A stretch of 64,000 nucleotides of DNA from Listeria floridensis FSL S10-1187 (GCF_000525875.1 NZ_AODF01000001.1:62001-126000), one strand, 5' to 3'. Shown: positions 19,045-28,399, counted from the stretch's first letter. A program made the numbers and translations. Notes: a model not told the origin generated them from the letters alone.

Positions 19045-20832
19045 ATGATTTTTAAACTCGCACTTTCCAGTATGAAAAGTCGTTTAAAGGATTACGTTGT
19101 ACTACTGATTGGTCTTGTTATGGCCATCTCAATTTTTTACATGTTTGAAACGCTCGCTTTAAACGATGCTTTTATTAAAGAAAATTCGATGATTTCAGCA
19201 GTTGGTTTCGTTTTCCATGCAGGTTCCGTATTGCTTGCAATTATCACAGTCGCATATACGATTTACGCCACTTCATTTCTGTTCTCGCTTCGACAACAGG
19301 AATTTGGGATGTATATGACTCTCGGTGCTAAAAAACGTAAAATTTCGTTGATTATGTTTATCGAAACGATGTTTATCGGCCTTTGTTCACTTGTGATTGG
19401 CTTAGTACTCGGAACTGTTCTTGCAAGTGTTGTTGGTAATCTTTTAATGAAACAACTTGATTTTACCTCTACTACTTATGCACCATTTTATTTGCCTTCA
19501 CTATTTACAACTGTAGCGTTTTTCGTTATTTTGTTCTTACTCGCAGCATTGTTTAACTTATTCCGACTCTCAAAAGTCACTGCGCTTGATCTCGTTCATG
19601 CAGAATCGAAAGCCGAACATATTGTAATCCGCAAAAAAGCGGTTATTTTTAAAGCTATTCTCTCAGTTATTTTGCTTGTCATCGGTTATTACGTTATGAT
19701 CGATATTCGAAACACTCAGTTTGCCGGTATTATTATTGCTCTTTTTGCTATTACTTCCGGTACTTATCTTTTCTTTGCCACGTTTTTACCACTTGTGATT
19801 AAAAAGTTGCGAGATAAACAAATTAAGAAAAGCAAACGACTTAATTCTTTTACCTACGCCCAGCTCAGCTTTCGAATTAGTCAGCTTTCACGTGTCCTCG
19901 CAACAGTAGCTATGCTGATTGCACTAGGAATGGGGGCTATCGCGGTAGGGTTTGCATTCCAAAATAATGGTATTTTACTTGCAGAACGCACCGCACCATA
20001 TGATGTTGCCATTGCAAATCCAACGAAAGCTGAACAAGACGTGATTGACACAATGAAGTTCAAAGAAGATTTTCAATATCGTTTTAAAACGGATGCTAAA
20101 ACCATCTATTTTAACTTAAAAGAATTAAAGGAACATAAACCACTTGGAACAAACTTTACAACGAGCGGTATGGCAGAAGCGAAACGGATTAATGCGAATC
20201 CGGATACAGATTCGGCGGACTGGAATCAGTTGCTTCGTTCTTCAATTCCACTGTCCATCATTGGTGAGCGCGACATCAAATTTGTTGAAAATGACGTGTT
20301 CGCTCAACAAGCAGGAAAATCCGGCGTACTCTTCTTCGGGAAAGTTCCAGACTTTGAATCTAGTCTCACTTCACTTGAAAAACTCGATAAACTTGAGCAA
20401 AAGCGCGATTCTGAAGGTATTATGAGTAAATATGCCACTTATACCAACTATAAAATGTTCGCAAGCGGAACCGTGTTCATGGGATTCTTCCTCGGTTTTG
20501 CATTTCTTACCATGATGGCAAGCTCGCTCATGTTCAAAATTTTAACGGGCGCGACGCAAGACATCAAACGTTATCAAATGCTTGAAAAAATTGGAGTTAG
20601 ACGCCGCTTGCTTGAACATTCAATCCGAAAAGAAATGTTTTTGATTTTCTTATTCCCAGGAATCATCGGATTTATCCACGTAGCAATCGGGATGGAAATG
20701 TTCTCGTTTCTGATGGTTAACCCCTACTACCGCTTCTTTATTCCGGTTCTCCTATTCCTTGCGATTTACAGTATTTATTATTTCATCACAGTTTGGCTTT
20801 ACAAAGGAATCGTTTTGAAAAAAGCAAAATAA
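19045..20832 (+). CDS. BceB-type ABC transporter permease (FtsX family)
   Basis: About 595 residues. The pattern is that of BceB: N-terminal helix, FtsX-like group (RQQEFGMYMTLGAKKRKI), more helices, an outer domain of about 160 residues (roughly residues 325-480, starting at ERTAPYDVAIANP) and a C-terminal FtsX group (QMLEKIGVRRRLL). The outer domain is at the short end for the family. ATG 19045 is chosen because GGGGAG lies 7 nt upstream. It would act with the ATPase before it in removing envelope-targeting peptides from their lipid targets. Confidence 0.85.
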   Translation: MIFKLALSSMKSRLKDYVVLLIGLVMAISIFYMFETLALNDAFIKENSMISAVGFVFHAGSVLLAIITVAYTIYATSFLFSLRQQEFGMYMTLGAKKRKISLIMFIETMFIGLCSLVIGLVLGTVLASVVGNLLMKQLDFTSTTYAPFYLPSLFTTVAFFVILFLLAALFNLFRLSKVTALDLVHAESKAEHIVIRKKAVIFKAILSVILLVIGYYVMIDIRNTQFAGIIIALFAITSGTYLFFATFLPLVIKKLRDKQIKKSKRLNSFTYAQLSFRISQLSRVLATVAMLIALGMGAIAVGFAFQNNGILLAERTAPYDVAIANPTKAEQDVIDTMKFKEDFQYRFKTDAKTIYFNLKELKEHKPLGTNFTTSGMAEAKRINANPDTDSADWNQLLRSSIPLSIIGERDIKFVENDVFAQQAGKSGVLFFGKVPDFESSLTSLEKLDKLEQKRDSEGIMSKYATYTNYKMFASGTVFMGFFLGFAFLTMMASSLMFKILTGATQDIKRYQMLEKIGVRRRLLEHSIRKEMFLIFLFPGIIGFIHVAIGMEMFSFLMVNPYYRFFIPVLLFLAIYSIYYFITVWLYKGIVLKKAK

Positions 20833-20885
20833 AAAAGAAAGAAGCCGGCGTGGATAAACCAATTCTCCGCTAGCTTCTTTCTTCT
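20833..20885. terminator. Bidirectional terminator
   Basis: AAAGAAAGAAGC with GCTTCTTTCTT, plus inner GGCG/CGC pairing, flanked by A and T runs. Serves the permease and the convergent VOC gene. Confidence 0.75.
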
Positions 20886-20894
20886 TTGTTTTGA

Positions 20895-21290
20895 CTAGTA
20901 AACTAATTGCCATGTCACGCCGAAGCGATCCGTAATCCAGGCGACTTTTTGAAAGTCGCCGACCGCTTCTGGTCCCATCATGACGGTTCCACCTTCCGAA
21001 AGGGCTTCAAACAGTCGATCAAATTCAGCTTCAGCGTCAAGCTTGAATAAAAAGGAAGTTGCCCAGCTAAATGGCACCGCATACTTTTCTTCCATATCCA
21101 TTGCCATGAACTTCTCACCGGAAAGCTCAAATTCGGCATTCAGAACCTTGCCGGGCTCGCCTCGCTCGCCCTCACTGAAACGCGTCAGCGAAAGCAGTTT
21201 ACCATTCGCAAAGAGCGACACATAAAAGGTTACAGCTTCTTCTGCATCCCCGCTAAATGTTAAAAAAGGAGTAATTTTCGAATCCGTCAT
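20895..21290 (-). CDS. VOC family protein (PhnB/YjdN-like)
   Basis: 131 residues with the paired beta-alpha-beta-beta-beta modules of the vicinal-oxygen-chelate fold: ITPFLTFSGDAEEAVTFYVSLF at the start and VAWITDRFGVTWQLVY at the end, the PhnB/3-demethylubiquinone-methyltransferase-like group. These are often metal-binding, but no role is assigned. ATG 21290 is used rather than 21296 because the AAGGA site is 7 nt from the former and 1 nt from the latter. Single gene between terminator and promoter region. Confidence 0.8.
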   Translation of the reverse strand: MTDSKITPFLTFSGDAEEAVTFYVSLFANGKLLSLTRFSEGERGEPGKVLNAEFELSGEKFMAMDMEEKYAVPFSWATSFLFKLDAEAEFDRLFEALSEGGTVMMGPEAVGDFQKVAWITDRFGVTWQLVY

Positions 21291-21415
21291 AAGCATTCCT
21301 TCTTTCTGTATTTTTTACCATTTACCCACTTTTTGGTATTTTAATCCAGCTACTTTTTTAGCTTTTTTATGTTATACTGGATTTACAATAGAATGACAAG
21401 GGGGGACTCAGCAAC

Positions 21416-21854
21416 ATGAAGGATATCTTAGATTACCTTGAACAGCATGTTGAACAATTAGTCGATTATTGGTTATCCTCATATTATGTCAAATCAAATG
21501 AATATGAAATGCGCAAGCACATTGACGGATTTATGCTTGCTCAGCGCAATGAAACGCTGTCGCTTTACGAGGCGGCCTTTGAAAACATTAAAAAAAAACG
21601 TTCATGCCGTTCCGGTTTTCGAGGCACTTGGTGAAGACCGCCGCGATATGGATACAAGCTTCGAGGATGTTTACCGCAATTATCATTCCGTTTACTCTGC
21701 CGCACTCGAATATTTGTCGATTCAAATGAAAAACGGCAATGTCCATTTTGAGGCTACTGCTTTTAGCGAGTTTGTTTTATTTTTCCGCAAGATGGAAATG
21801 AACTCCGGCTGGTATTTGTTTAACGGCTACTTAAAAAATAAGATTTTAAAATAG
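21416..21854 (+). CDS. Unknown helical protein (frameshifted)
   Basis: A 145-residue soluble, helix-rich protein once one base is removed from a run of nine A (21590-21598): the first part ends YEAAFENIKK and continues NVHAVPVFEALGEDRRD in the next frame. It begins ILDYLEQHVEQLVDYW, loosely like the start of the globin-like N-domain of RsbR proteins, and an RsbR paralogue is 3 kb away, but this is a weak hint. AAGGGGGG precedes the ATG. Followed by its own terminator. I do not recognise the family. Confidence 0.6.
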
Positions 21855-21859
21855 TTTTT

Positions 21860-21910
21860 AAAAAAACCTGCGTCAGAAATTTCGATTACGAACTCTGATG
21901 CAGGTTTTTC
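21860..21910. terminator. Bidirectional terminator
   Basis: AAAAACCTGCGTCAGA pairs with TCTGATGCAGGTTTTT (one mismatch). Confidence 0.8.
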
Positions 21911-21925
21911 AATTTATTTCCTTCG

Positions 21926-23503
21926 CTACCGTTCAAAAACCGTCTTGTCATTCACGATCGTTCGCACCACTTGAATCTCTCTCAGTTCACCTTCCGAGCA
22001 CTCAAATGGATTTGTCGCAACAACCGTAAAGTCTGCCACAAAACCAGGTGCAATCTTGCCGCGCGAACCTCGCTTATAGCTCGCCTTCGCGCTCCCAGTC
22101 GTATAAAGCTGCACTGCTTCATAAACAGTCAAGGCCTCTTCTTCAAAATAACGTTTTCCGTTCAAATCACGATTTGCTGAACGGACAACCGCCGCATGAA
22201 TTCCATAAAACGGATTTGGAATCTCAATGGGCGCATCACTTCCGCCTGCAAGATCAAATCCATTTTCAAGCAGGGTTTTCCAAGCAAATGCACGCGGCGG
22301 ATAATTTTCTCCGAGCACATCAAGCGCCCAAGGCAGATCACTGCTTAAAAATTGCGGTTGAATATCAAACAAAAGCGGCATCCCTTTCGCTTCTTCGATC
22401 AACTCATCCGTGAGCCAAGGCGTGTGAATCATCCGATCGTGTTGCCCAGAACGCGGCGGGTATTTCTTAAGCATTCGAATCACATCACGAAACGCCGCGT
22501 CACCCAAAATATGAATCGCAACGGGAAGTTCGGCGCGCCGCGCGCGCCGAACAAGCGCCTCAAATTCCGCATCTGTTTGAATTTTAAGCCCATGCTGCTT
22601 CGGATCATCTGCATATCCAGCCGTCATATAAGCCGTTCTCGAACCGACTGTCCCATCATAAAAAATCTTCATACTATCAAGCTCGACATAAGGATGCCCA
22701 TCCATGAACTGCTCGTGAGAACTTTCAAAGGCATCAAATTCTGCATTATGAATCAAAAGCTGCGCTCGAAATGGGAAATCATCCGAGAACGTTTCCCGAA
22801 AAGCCGCCAGCGTGCCGTTAAAACCGTTAAAATAATGCAAATCCTCCGAATGAGCACCCGTTATTCCCTTGCTCCACAAATCGCGAACCGCAAGCTTGAG
22901 CCACCTTACCAAATCGGTTGTGTGAGGTTCTGGAAAGCGATCCGTAGCCAGATAAGTCGCATTATCGCGCAGTATCCCCGTAAATTCCTGTTTTTCATCC
23001 AAAACGATTTCACCGCCACCAGAAAACGAATCTTCCGGCGTAATCCCTGCCGCCCGAATAAGAGCCGAGTTTACGCTGACGCTATGATAATCAATCCGTC
23101 GCACCAAAATTGGATTCGTCGCGCTCACCGTGTCAAGATCTTGCCGCGAAAGTAGCGTCGGATCGTCCGTCCATGTGTTCTCGTCGTAGCCTTCAACAAA
23201 CAGCCAATCGGTTTTGGATAAAGGAGCAAGCCGCATGCGAATACGTTCGAGAGCTTCCTGTTTGGAATTTGTGCCGCTTAAATTCAAGCGTTCAAGAGCC
23301 TGACCGTACCAAAGCAAATGAATATGCGAGTCGACAAGCCCCGGCAAAACCGTATTCCCAGCTAGACTAATCCGCTCCGCCTCCGGAAAATCATCCGAAC
23401 GGACATTCACCGCTTTAATCACTCCGTTTTCCACAAGCACATTATCGGTAAATTCCCCTTCCTGTTCCATCGTATAAAAACGTGCATCCTCATAAAGCTT
23501 CAC
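21926..23503 (-). CDS. Amidohydrolase family protein (YtcJ-like, Amidohydro_3)
   Basis: 525 residues. The metal-binding HxH is seen in VDSHIHLLW near residue 60; further ligands lie in AIHILGDAAFRD and in the late GGSDAPIEIPNPF motif, which is characteristic of this subgroup. Members hydrolyse amides, esters or cyclic imides; the substrate is unknown. The start is GTG 23503, with GGAGG upstream inside the end of the MFS gene, so the two genes overlap by 14 nt and are translationally coupled. A transporter-hydrolase pair suggests uptake and breakdown of one compound. Confidence 0.82.
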   Translation of the reverse strand: MKLYEDARFYTMEQEGEFTDNVLVENGVIKAVNVRSDDFPEAERISLAGNTVLPGLVDSHIHLLWYGQALERLNLSGTNSKQEALERIRMRLAPLSKTDWLFVEGYDENTWTDDPTLLSRQDLDTVSATNPILVRRIDYHSVSVNSALIRAAGITPEDSFSGGGEIVLDEKQEFTGILRDNATYLATDRFPEPHTTDLVRWLKLAVRDLWSKGITGAHSEDLHYFNGFNGTLAAFRETFSDDFPFRAQLLIHNAEFDAFESSHEQFMDGHPYVELDSMKIFYDGTVGSRTAYMTAGYADDPKQHGLKIQTDAEFEALVRRARRAELPVAIHILGDAAFRDVIRMLKKYPPRSGQHDRMIHTPWLTDELIEEAKGMPLLFDIQPQFLSSDLPWALDVLGENYPPRAFAWKTLLENGFDLAGGSDAPIEIPNPFYGIHAAVVRSANRDLNGKRYFEEEALTVYEAVQLYTTGSAKASYKRGSRGKIAPGFVADFTVVATNPFECSEGELREIQVVRTIVNDKTVFER

Positions 23504-24731
23504 GCTGCTCCGCCTCCTTCAATACAAATTTAGCTTGATCGCGTTTTTGCAAAACGCGCTGCAAAGTGATCGAGACCGCCGCAAGCGCGAGCAGAACAAA
23601 AATGCCGATAAAAAGTGTTGTAATACCGCCAAAGCTTGTGACAAGTGTTGCCCCAAGAAACGGGGCAAGCATCCGCGCCGCAGTTGCCATTCCGTTCACA
23701 AGCCCTTGATAAAGTCCTGCGCTCCCCTTTGGGGCAAGCTGATAAGCGATCGTCGGAATCGCCGGCCAAGCAAACATCTCACCAAGCGTCAGAAAAATCA
23801 TCCCGAGCACAAAACCGCTATAAACCGTAGCGTTCATCGCCACAACAAACGACAGCGCAAAAAGCACAATCCCAATGTAAATCTGTGCATGCAAGTATTT
23901 CTTAAAACGCGACACAACTGGAATCAGCACAAACTGTCCAAGCACAATAAGCGCCCCGTTTAAACTCCAAAGCTTTCCGTATTCTGCATTCGTAACACCC
24001 ATTGTATCCACCATGTAAGTTGATAAATTCGATTGCCACTGAACGTGAGGCAATTGGCAAAACAAATAAGCTGCGAGCAGAAATACCATCGAAAATGCCC
24101 CAACAAGCGTTGGCAACGAACGCTTCATACCACGTTTTCGGTGCTTTGTGTCCCCATTCACCCGTTCCGATTTCCAGTCGATTTGGCGGAAAAACCAAAA
24201 GAAGAATCCAGCATAAAGAACGGCAAAAGCAAAGGCCCCGATATAAACTGTTCCCATCCCAAACTCACTTAATAATCCAGCAAGGAACGGCCCAACTGCC
24301 ACACCAATATTTTGTGCTACATAGATGGCATTAAATCCGGTGCGTCCGCCGCTTGGATGCGTCAGACCTGCGGCAGCATAAAGACCGGAAAATACCATTC
24401 CCATCGCGAACCCGACAATCCAAAGATTCCAAACAAACGATGGAAAGCCGTGAAATAAACTGAGGCTAAGAGTACCACCTACTAAGATAATCGTTCCAAT
24501 CACAAGCGAAATGTATCCAGAAAAACGGTCAAAAATCAAACCGCCGATAATACTCGAGATAATCCCGACGAATGAATTTACAAGCAGAACTGCGGATGCC
24601 GATGTTGCTGACATGCCAAGTTCGCCCGTCATGTAAATCATATTAAACGGCCAAATAAAAGATAAGCCGGTGTATAAAAGTACCATTCCAACGATGACAA
24701 TCCATAGATCACGAGGTAGTCGTTTTGTCAC
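23490..24731 (-). CDS. MFS transporter
   Basis: About 413 residues with twelve predicted membrane helices. The first is DLWIVIVGMVLLYTGLSFIWPF; loop 2-3 reads GGLIFDRFSGY, the MFS motif A region. GTG 24731 is proposed because GGAGG lies about 10 nt upstream; the open frame extends further but without a ribosome site. The gene overlaps the amidohydrolase gene downstream. Substrate unknown: uptake of the amidohydrolase substrate is as likely as drug efflux. Confidence 0.78.
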   Translation of the reverse strand: MTKRLPRDLWIVIVGMVLLYTGLSFIWPFNMIYMTGELGMSATSASAVLLVNSFVGIISSIIGGLIFDRFSGYISLVIGTIILVGGTLSLSLFHGFPSFVWNLWIVGFAMGMVFSGLYAAAGLTHPSGGRTGFNAIYVAQNIGVAVGPFLAGLLSEFGMGTVYIGAFAFAVLYAGFFFWFFRQIDWKSERVNGDTKHRKRGMKRSLPTLVGAFSMVFLLAAYLFCQLPHVQWQSNLSTYMVDTMGVTNAEYGKLWSLNGALIVLGQFVLIPVVSRFKKYLHAQIYIGIVLFALSFVVAMNATVYSGFVLGMIFLTLGEMFAWPAIPTIAYQLAPKGSAGLYQGLVNGMATAARMLAPFLGATLVTSFGGITTLFIGIFVLLALAAVSITLQRVLQKRDQAKFVLKEAEQREAL

Positions 24732-24819
24732 TTTTTTCTTTCCTCCCACTTTTTTATAATCCTGAACTAGCATATCACAAACGTTACCAACACAAAAAAG
24801 GGGCGGAACTGAGAAAATG

Positions 24820-24868
24820 AAAAGGACTAGATTTGCAAGCAAAATTGCTACATCACTCTAGTCCTTGG
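24820..24868 (-). terminator. Terminator after the RsbR paralogue
   Basis: AAGGACTAGA and TCTAGTCCTT pair across a large, partly self-paired loop between the two minus-strand genes. The T run is weak. Confidence 0.45.
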
Positions 24869-24870
24869 CT

Positions 24871-25713
24871 TTATTTTTTTGCTAACCCATGTTCAATCAC
24901 AGCAGTCAGCGTCGCTTCAATTTTAACATCTTCAAAGTGGATTCCAAGTTGAATCGCCGTCTGCGCCACTTCTGGGCGAAGACCGGAAAGCGTCGTTTTT
25001 ACACCGATCAAGCGTAGCGTCTCGATCAGTTGGAACAGCTCCTGTGCAACCATCGTATCAATAATCATCACGCCAGATAAGTCAATAAACAAATGAGTGA
25101 TTTCACGTTTTGCACATTCTTCAATCGTATGCTCTAAAACCACACGCGCCCTTGCTGTATCAATATCCCCTACAAGCGGTAAAAGTGCTACTTCTTTCGT
25201 CAACGGAATAATCGGACAGCTCAGTTCTAAGATCGTTTCCTGCTGTGCATGAAGCCGCTCTTCTGCCTTATGTGAATTTTCACGAACAAACCAAACCATA
25301 ATATCGCTGAAACGCTTAATAATTTTCCGGTTCCAATACTTAATTTCTTCGTAAGATAATACCCCTTTATGCGTCTCGCAAAAATCTTGAATCAAGTCAA
25401 GATACTGCTCTTCGACACGAAAAAATTGTTCAATAATTTCATGAACCGGTGTATCTAAATGTTCCACATCACTCGATAATTCAACCAGCCAACTTCTAAA
25501 TAGTTCAGCGAAATTTTGATCTCCCTCTAAAAACAAACGGCAAAATAATAAATGAAACTGATAGTTCTGCTGTTTAAGACGTTCAATAACCTGCGTGTCA
25601 GAAGTAGCATAAACCCCGTGCAACCCTTCATGATCCATTGTTGCATACCAATTTTCAGTCAAGTCGCTTGTCTGCTCCATTAAAAAATCATACAATTCTT
25701 TACTTTTGTACAA
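24871..25713 (-). CDS. RsbR-family stressosome protein (STAS domain)
   Basis: 280 residues. Residues 1-150 are a helical, globin-like sensor domain; residues about 165-278 are a STAS domain. Both threonines phosphorylated by RsbT in RsbRA are present in matching contexts, Thr186 in GDIDTARA and Thr220 in IIDTMVAQ, so this should be an active stressosome subunit feeding the sigma-B general stress pathway. The rsb operon itself is not in the window, which is usual for RsbR paralogues in Listeria and Bacillus. The signal sensed is unknown. Confidence 0.87.
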   Translation of the reverse strand: MYKSKELYDFLMEQTSDLTENWYATMDHEGLHGVYATSDTQVIERLKQQNYQFHLLFCRLFLEGDQNFAELFRSWLVELSSDVEHLDTPVHEIIEQFFRVEEQYLDLIQDFCETHKGVLSYEEIKYWNRKIIKRFSDIMVWFVRENSHKAEERLHAQQETILELSCPIIPLTKEVALLPLVGDIDTARARVVLEHTIEECAKREITHLFIDLSGVMIIDTMVAQELFQLIETLRLIGVKTTLSGLRPEVAQTAIQLGIHFEDVKIEATLTAVIEHGLAKK

Positions 25714-25841
25714 CCTAATCTCCCTTTCTTAAATGTTTTCCCCTTGTGACAATAAGTATATACTAAATCACTTTTTTTGTAAAAAGCATCACAATGAATT
25801 TTGTGTTGTGGAACCCCTTCCAAACATTGCTAGTCTGGCAC

Positions 25842-25872
25842 AAAAAAAGCGGCGCAGGAAACCTGCGCCGCA
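25842..25872 (-). terminator. Terminator after GNAT gene
   Basis: GCGGCGCAGG-TTT-CCTGCGCCGC on the minus strand followed by TTTTTTT. Confidence 0.9.
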
Positions 25873-25879
25873 CACACTC

Positions 25880-26362
25880 TCAGTTCAAATTTTTGCGATA
25901 AAACTTTGAATCTACAGCCATCACATCAAAATCAACTGGTAAATCTGCCTGATTGATCTCTTCATAGCCATTTTTCTCATAAAATCGATGAGCCGCCTTA
26001 AACAATGCAGTTGTTCCTAGATAAATCCGCGTTTTACCTTGTTCCGCGCAAAATTTTTCTAGAGTTTGCAGCAACCCCAGCCCTGTTTGATACTTTTTTC
26101 CGCGGTAAAGAGGATCAGTAAACAGCTTGCGAATTGCGACATTGCCGTCACTTAAAAAAATGACAGCGATTGTTCCAATAACTTTATTCCCTTCGAGAGC
26201 TATCCAAAAATGACCTTTTGCACCAGAATAATAACTTGGAATATCTGCTAAATCCGGTTGATCGCTGAGCGTAATCTCAACCCCAAACTCCTCTTGCTGG
26301 ATTCCTAATACAAGCTGCGTGATTTGCTTTTGATATTCTGCTTGATAGCTTTTTATTTCCAT
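25880..26362 (-). CDS. GNAT family N-acetyltransferase
   Basis: 160 residues. The CoA-binding region is IRKLFTDPLYRGKKYQTGLGLLQTLE (about 85-110) and the C-terminal part has the usual HRFYEKNGYEEI. The acceptor is unknown. The ATG has AAGGA upstream. Single gene between two terminators. Confidence 0.8.
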   Translation of the reverse strand: MEIKSYQAEYQKQITQLVLGIQQEEFGVEITLSDQPDLADIPSYYSGAKGHFWIALEGNKVIGTIAVIFLSDGNVAIRKLFTDPLYRGKKYQTGLGLLQTLEKFCAEQGKTRIYLGTTALFKAAHRFYEKNGYEEINQADLPVDFDVMAVDSKFYRKNLN

Positions 26363-26461
26363 ATCCTTCCTCTTTCCCGCCTCGAAATCGCATCATTTTT
26401 TACTAATCAAACCTTCTCACTTTCCTGCATTAATGTCAATCGCTTTGAGCTGAGTTCCATC

Positions 26462-26496
26462 AAAAAAGCCTCTAACCCCATTAAGGTTAGAAGCCT
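26462..26496 (-). terminator. Terminator after Crp-like gene
   Basis: On the minus strand GGCTTCTAACC pairs with GGTTAGAGGC (one bulge), then TTTTTT. Confidence 0.7.
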
Positions 26497-26508
26497 TGGT
26501 TTGCTAAA

Positions 26509-27078
26509 TTAAGATTCGATGCTCACTGGTTCTTCAAGCGGAATACAATTGGGACGAGTTTCCCAGTTTTTCTTATCTAAAAGTACCCAGTTGCGGTTTC
26601 TGATCGCGATCATATTTTCCATTAACAAATCATTTTTAATCTTCACAAAATATTCACGGCTAACATTGCTGTAGCGTGCAAGTTCAGACTGATTGCAAGA
26701 AATTGGAATATAAATTTCATTTTCGCTCTCAACGCCGATATCTAAAGCAATTTGATAAACAAGCGCTTCAACACGTTGTCTTGCTGGTAAACGATAACGC
26801 TCAAGCGCACCAGCTAAACGGTGAATGTTTTCTTCTGCGATTTCTTCTAAATATTTTTCATCTTCAATTTCAAGCAAGAAGCACTTGCCACGTGAAAAAT
26901 ATTGGAAAAATGACGCGCCTTCCGGATCAACGTGAAAAACGCTACCTTGTTTTAAAACCTTTATTAAAGTTCCATTTGATTCTTGCATGATATGGCCATC
27001 CACAACAAGAAACAGCCCTTTTTCTTTAATTTCTTTGTTTCCAGAAAACGATAAAACATTCTTTTTAGATACGTACAT
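26509..27078 (-). CDS. Crp/Fnr-like transcriptional regulator
   Basis: 189 residues. The N-terminal part is a shortened beta-roll sensor (FLVVDGHIMQESNGTLIKVLKQGSVF), and residues about 125-175 form a winged helix: NQSELARYSNVSREYFVKIKNDLLMENMI. The recognition helix lacks the canonical Crp RExxSR pattern. No cysteine motif or cyclic-nucleotide phosphate-binding signature is seen, so the effector is unknown. Several Listeria Crp-like proteins of this kind exist beside PrfA. The ATG has AAGGAGG upstream. It stands alone. Confidence 0.72.
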   Translation of the reverse strand: MYVSKKNVLSFSGNKEIKEKGLFLVVDGHIMQESNGTLIKVLKQGSVFHVDPEGASFFQYFSRGKCFLLEIEDEKYLEEIAEENIHRLAGALERYRLPARQRVEALVYQIALDIGVESENEIYIPISCNQSELARYSNVSREYFVKIKNDLLMENMIAIRNRNWVLLDKKNWETRPNCIPLEEPVSIES

Positions 27079-27327
27079 ATTTTTTCCTCCTTCAGGACTT
27101 AGCAGTAATCATGTATTTTAAAAAAAGATGAATCGCGATTTTTTAATCTATAACTTCATTATAGCTTGATTTTTTTCCACTATCCTATCCTAAAAGATAA
27201 AATACAGTGCAATATGTGACTTTTTTTTTTACAATTTCGTCAAAAAGTACATTTTTAGAAGTGAATTTTGCTGATTTGCTAGACAAAAAACATTTAAATC
27301 ACGATTTTTCAGTTTTATTAAAAAAGA
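27079..27327. other. Intergenic region, A/T-rich
   Basis: Holds the promoter area of the leftward Crp-like gene (a TATAAT on the minus strand near 27160) and nothing else that I can support. Confidence 0.3.
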
Positions 27328-28147
27328 CTATTCAAGCGGTTGACAATGTATACAATAATATATTGATCCACCCAAATAAGCTTGTTTTACAATTTCTCCG
27401 CCGCAGACTGGACAAGGATTCTTGAATGTCTTTTGCGATAGAATCGTTTGGTACTGTCCTGCCTCTCCGAACAGATCCTTTTCTGTATCCCTGCCACCAT
27501 TATCACGTATTTCTGCTAAGACATGCTTGATAGAAACAAACAAGCGATGCTTATCTTCTTCCGTTAAAGAAGCCATCTTGCATTTAGGATTAATTTTGGC
27601 TCGAAACAAAATATCTTGTAGTGTACCGTTTCCAAGACCTGGAATGCGCTGGTCTGTTGCCAAAAAGGCTTTTACACTCCATTTTTCGTTAGTCATTAAA
27701 CTCAGGAAATACGTTTCATCAAACTCTTGCGAATAAGGTGATGGCAACTCATGTGCAGCAAGCCAGTATGGATTAGCATATTCCGTTTTTTTTAAACAAA
27801 AAGAACATACCGTACATTCTAACTGTGGCAGCTAAAGCTGATCCGTCGGTGAAACTTATGAGAATTTGATGTTTCTTCGGAGTAGCATCATGCGGCTGTA
27901 GCAGATAAAAGGTCACTCCTTCACTGAAAGTAAATTGATACTCACCGAAATCCCATTCAATGAACCCGCCGTAAGAACGAATCGACTGTATTTTTTTGCC
28001 GACTAATTTTTCACTATAAGGTTCATTTGCTTCAGTAAAGAAGGCAAATTTATGCGGAGAGAATTGCGTTATGACATTGCTGATTTCTTTCCCCTCTAGA
28101 ATCTTCATTTGTTTTGCAATTACCTGGCTTTCAGGAAGTTCAATCAT
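27328..28147 (-). CDS. Fpg/Nei-like DNA glycosylase family protein (frameshifted)
   Basis: 272 residues after correcting one run of eight T (27786-27793) to seven, which joins RMYGMFFLFKK to TEYANPYWLAAHELPSP. It has the Fpg/Nei layout: N-terminal MIELPES, the H2TH segment RIPGLGNGTLQDILFRAKINP, and a four-cysteine zinc finger CPVCGG to YYCIHC at the end. In active Fpg and Nei the residue after Met is the proline nucleophile; here it is Ile, followed by the conserved Glu. I recall Clostridium homologues with the same change, so this may be a subfamily with altered chemistry. A structured leader lies just upstream. Confidence 0.78.
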
Positions 28148-28172
28148 TCAAAATACCTCCTTAGATTTTTTT

Positions 28173-28265
28173 ACAAAAAAAAAGCCAGAAGCATCTGGAT
28201 CCGAGCGTCTGACCTTAATGGGATGGAGTGACTTCTGTTAATTTGCAAATCGTACAGATGCCTGG
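28173..28265 (-). ncRNA. Structured leader or small RNA with terminator before fpg-like gene
   Basis: On the minus strand a short hairpin CCAGA-TGCT-TCTGG (28185-28198) is followed by nine T (28175-28183), an intrinsic terminator, only 26 nt before the fpg-like start. The same bases can pair instead with CCAGGCATCTG (complement of 28255-28265), so two exclusive structures exist: terminator and antiterminator-like. The region between holds a C-rich stretch CTCCATCCC (near 28225). It could be an attenuated leader or a separate sRNA. I match it to no known riboswitch class. Confidence 0.45.
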
Positions 28266-28399
28266 TGAAGCGAATACGAATCACATTTTTAACAGCGTGC
28301 CTTGTAACATAATCAATTTTATCATAAAGGAAAAACGAAAAAATAGTCTATTGTAGTAAAAACGCGTAGCAAATGTGACCATTTCTTGACAATTTTATC

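Noticed and set aside
21971-23370. Long plus-strand open frames opposite the amidohydrolase gene
   Set aside because: They are Arg/His/Lys-rich shadows of a gene with clear metal-binding motifs on the other strand.
23535-24334. Plus-strand basic open frames opposite the MFS gene
   Set aside because: Composition is that of the antisense of a membrane protein; no ribosome site or family resemblance.
28173-28265. T-box or known riboswitch (guanidine, c-di-GMP, ZTP) before the fpg-like gene
   Set aside because: The conserved core sequences of these classes are not present; only the terminator and rival pairing remain as evidence.
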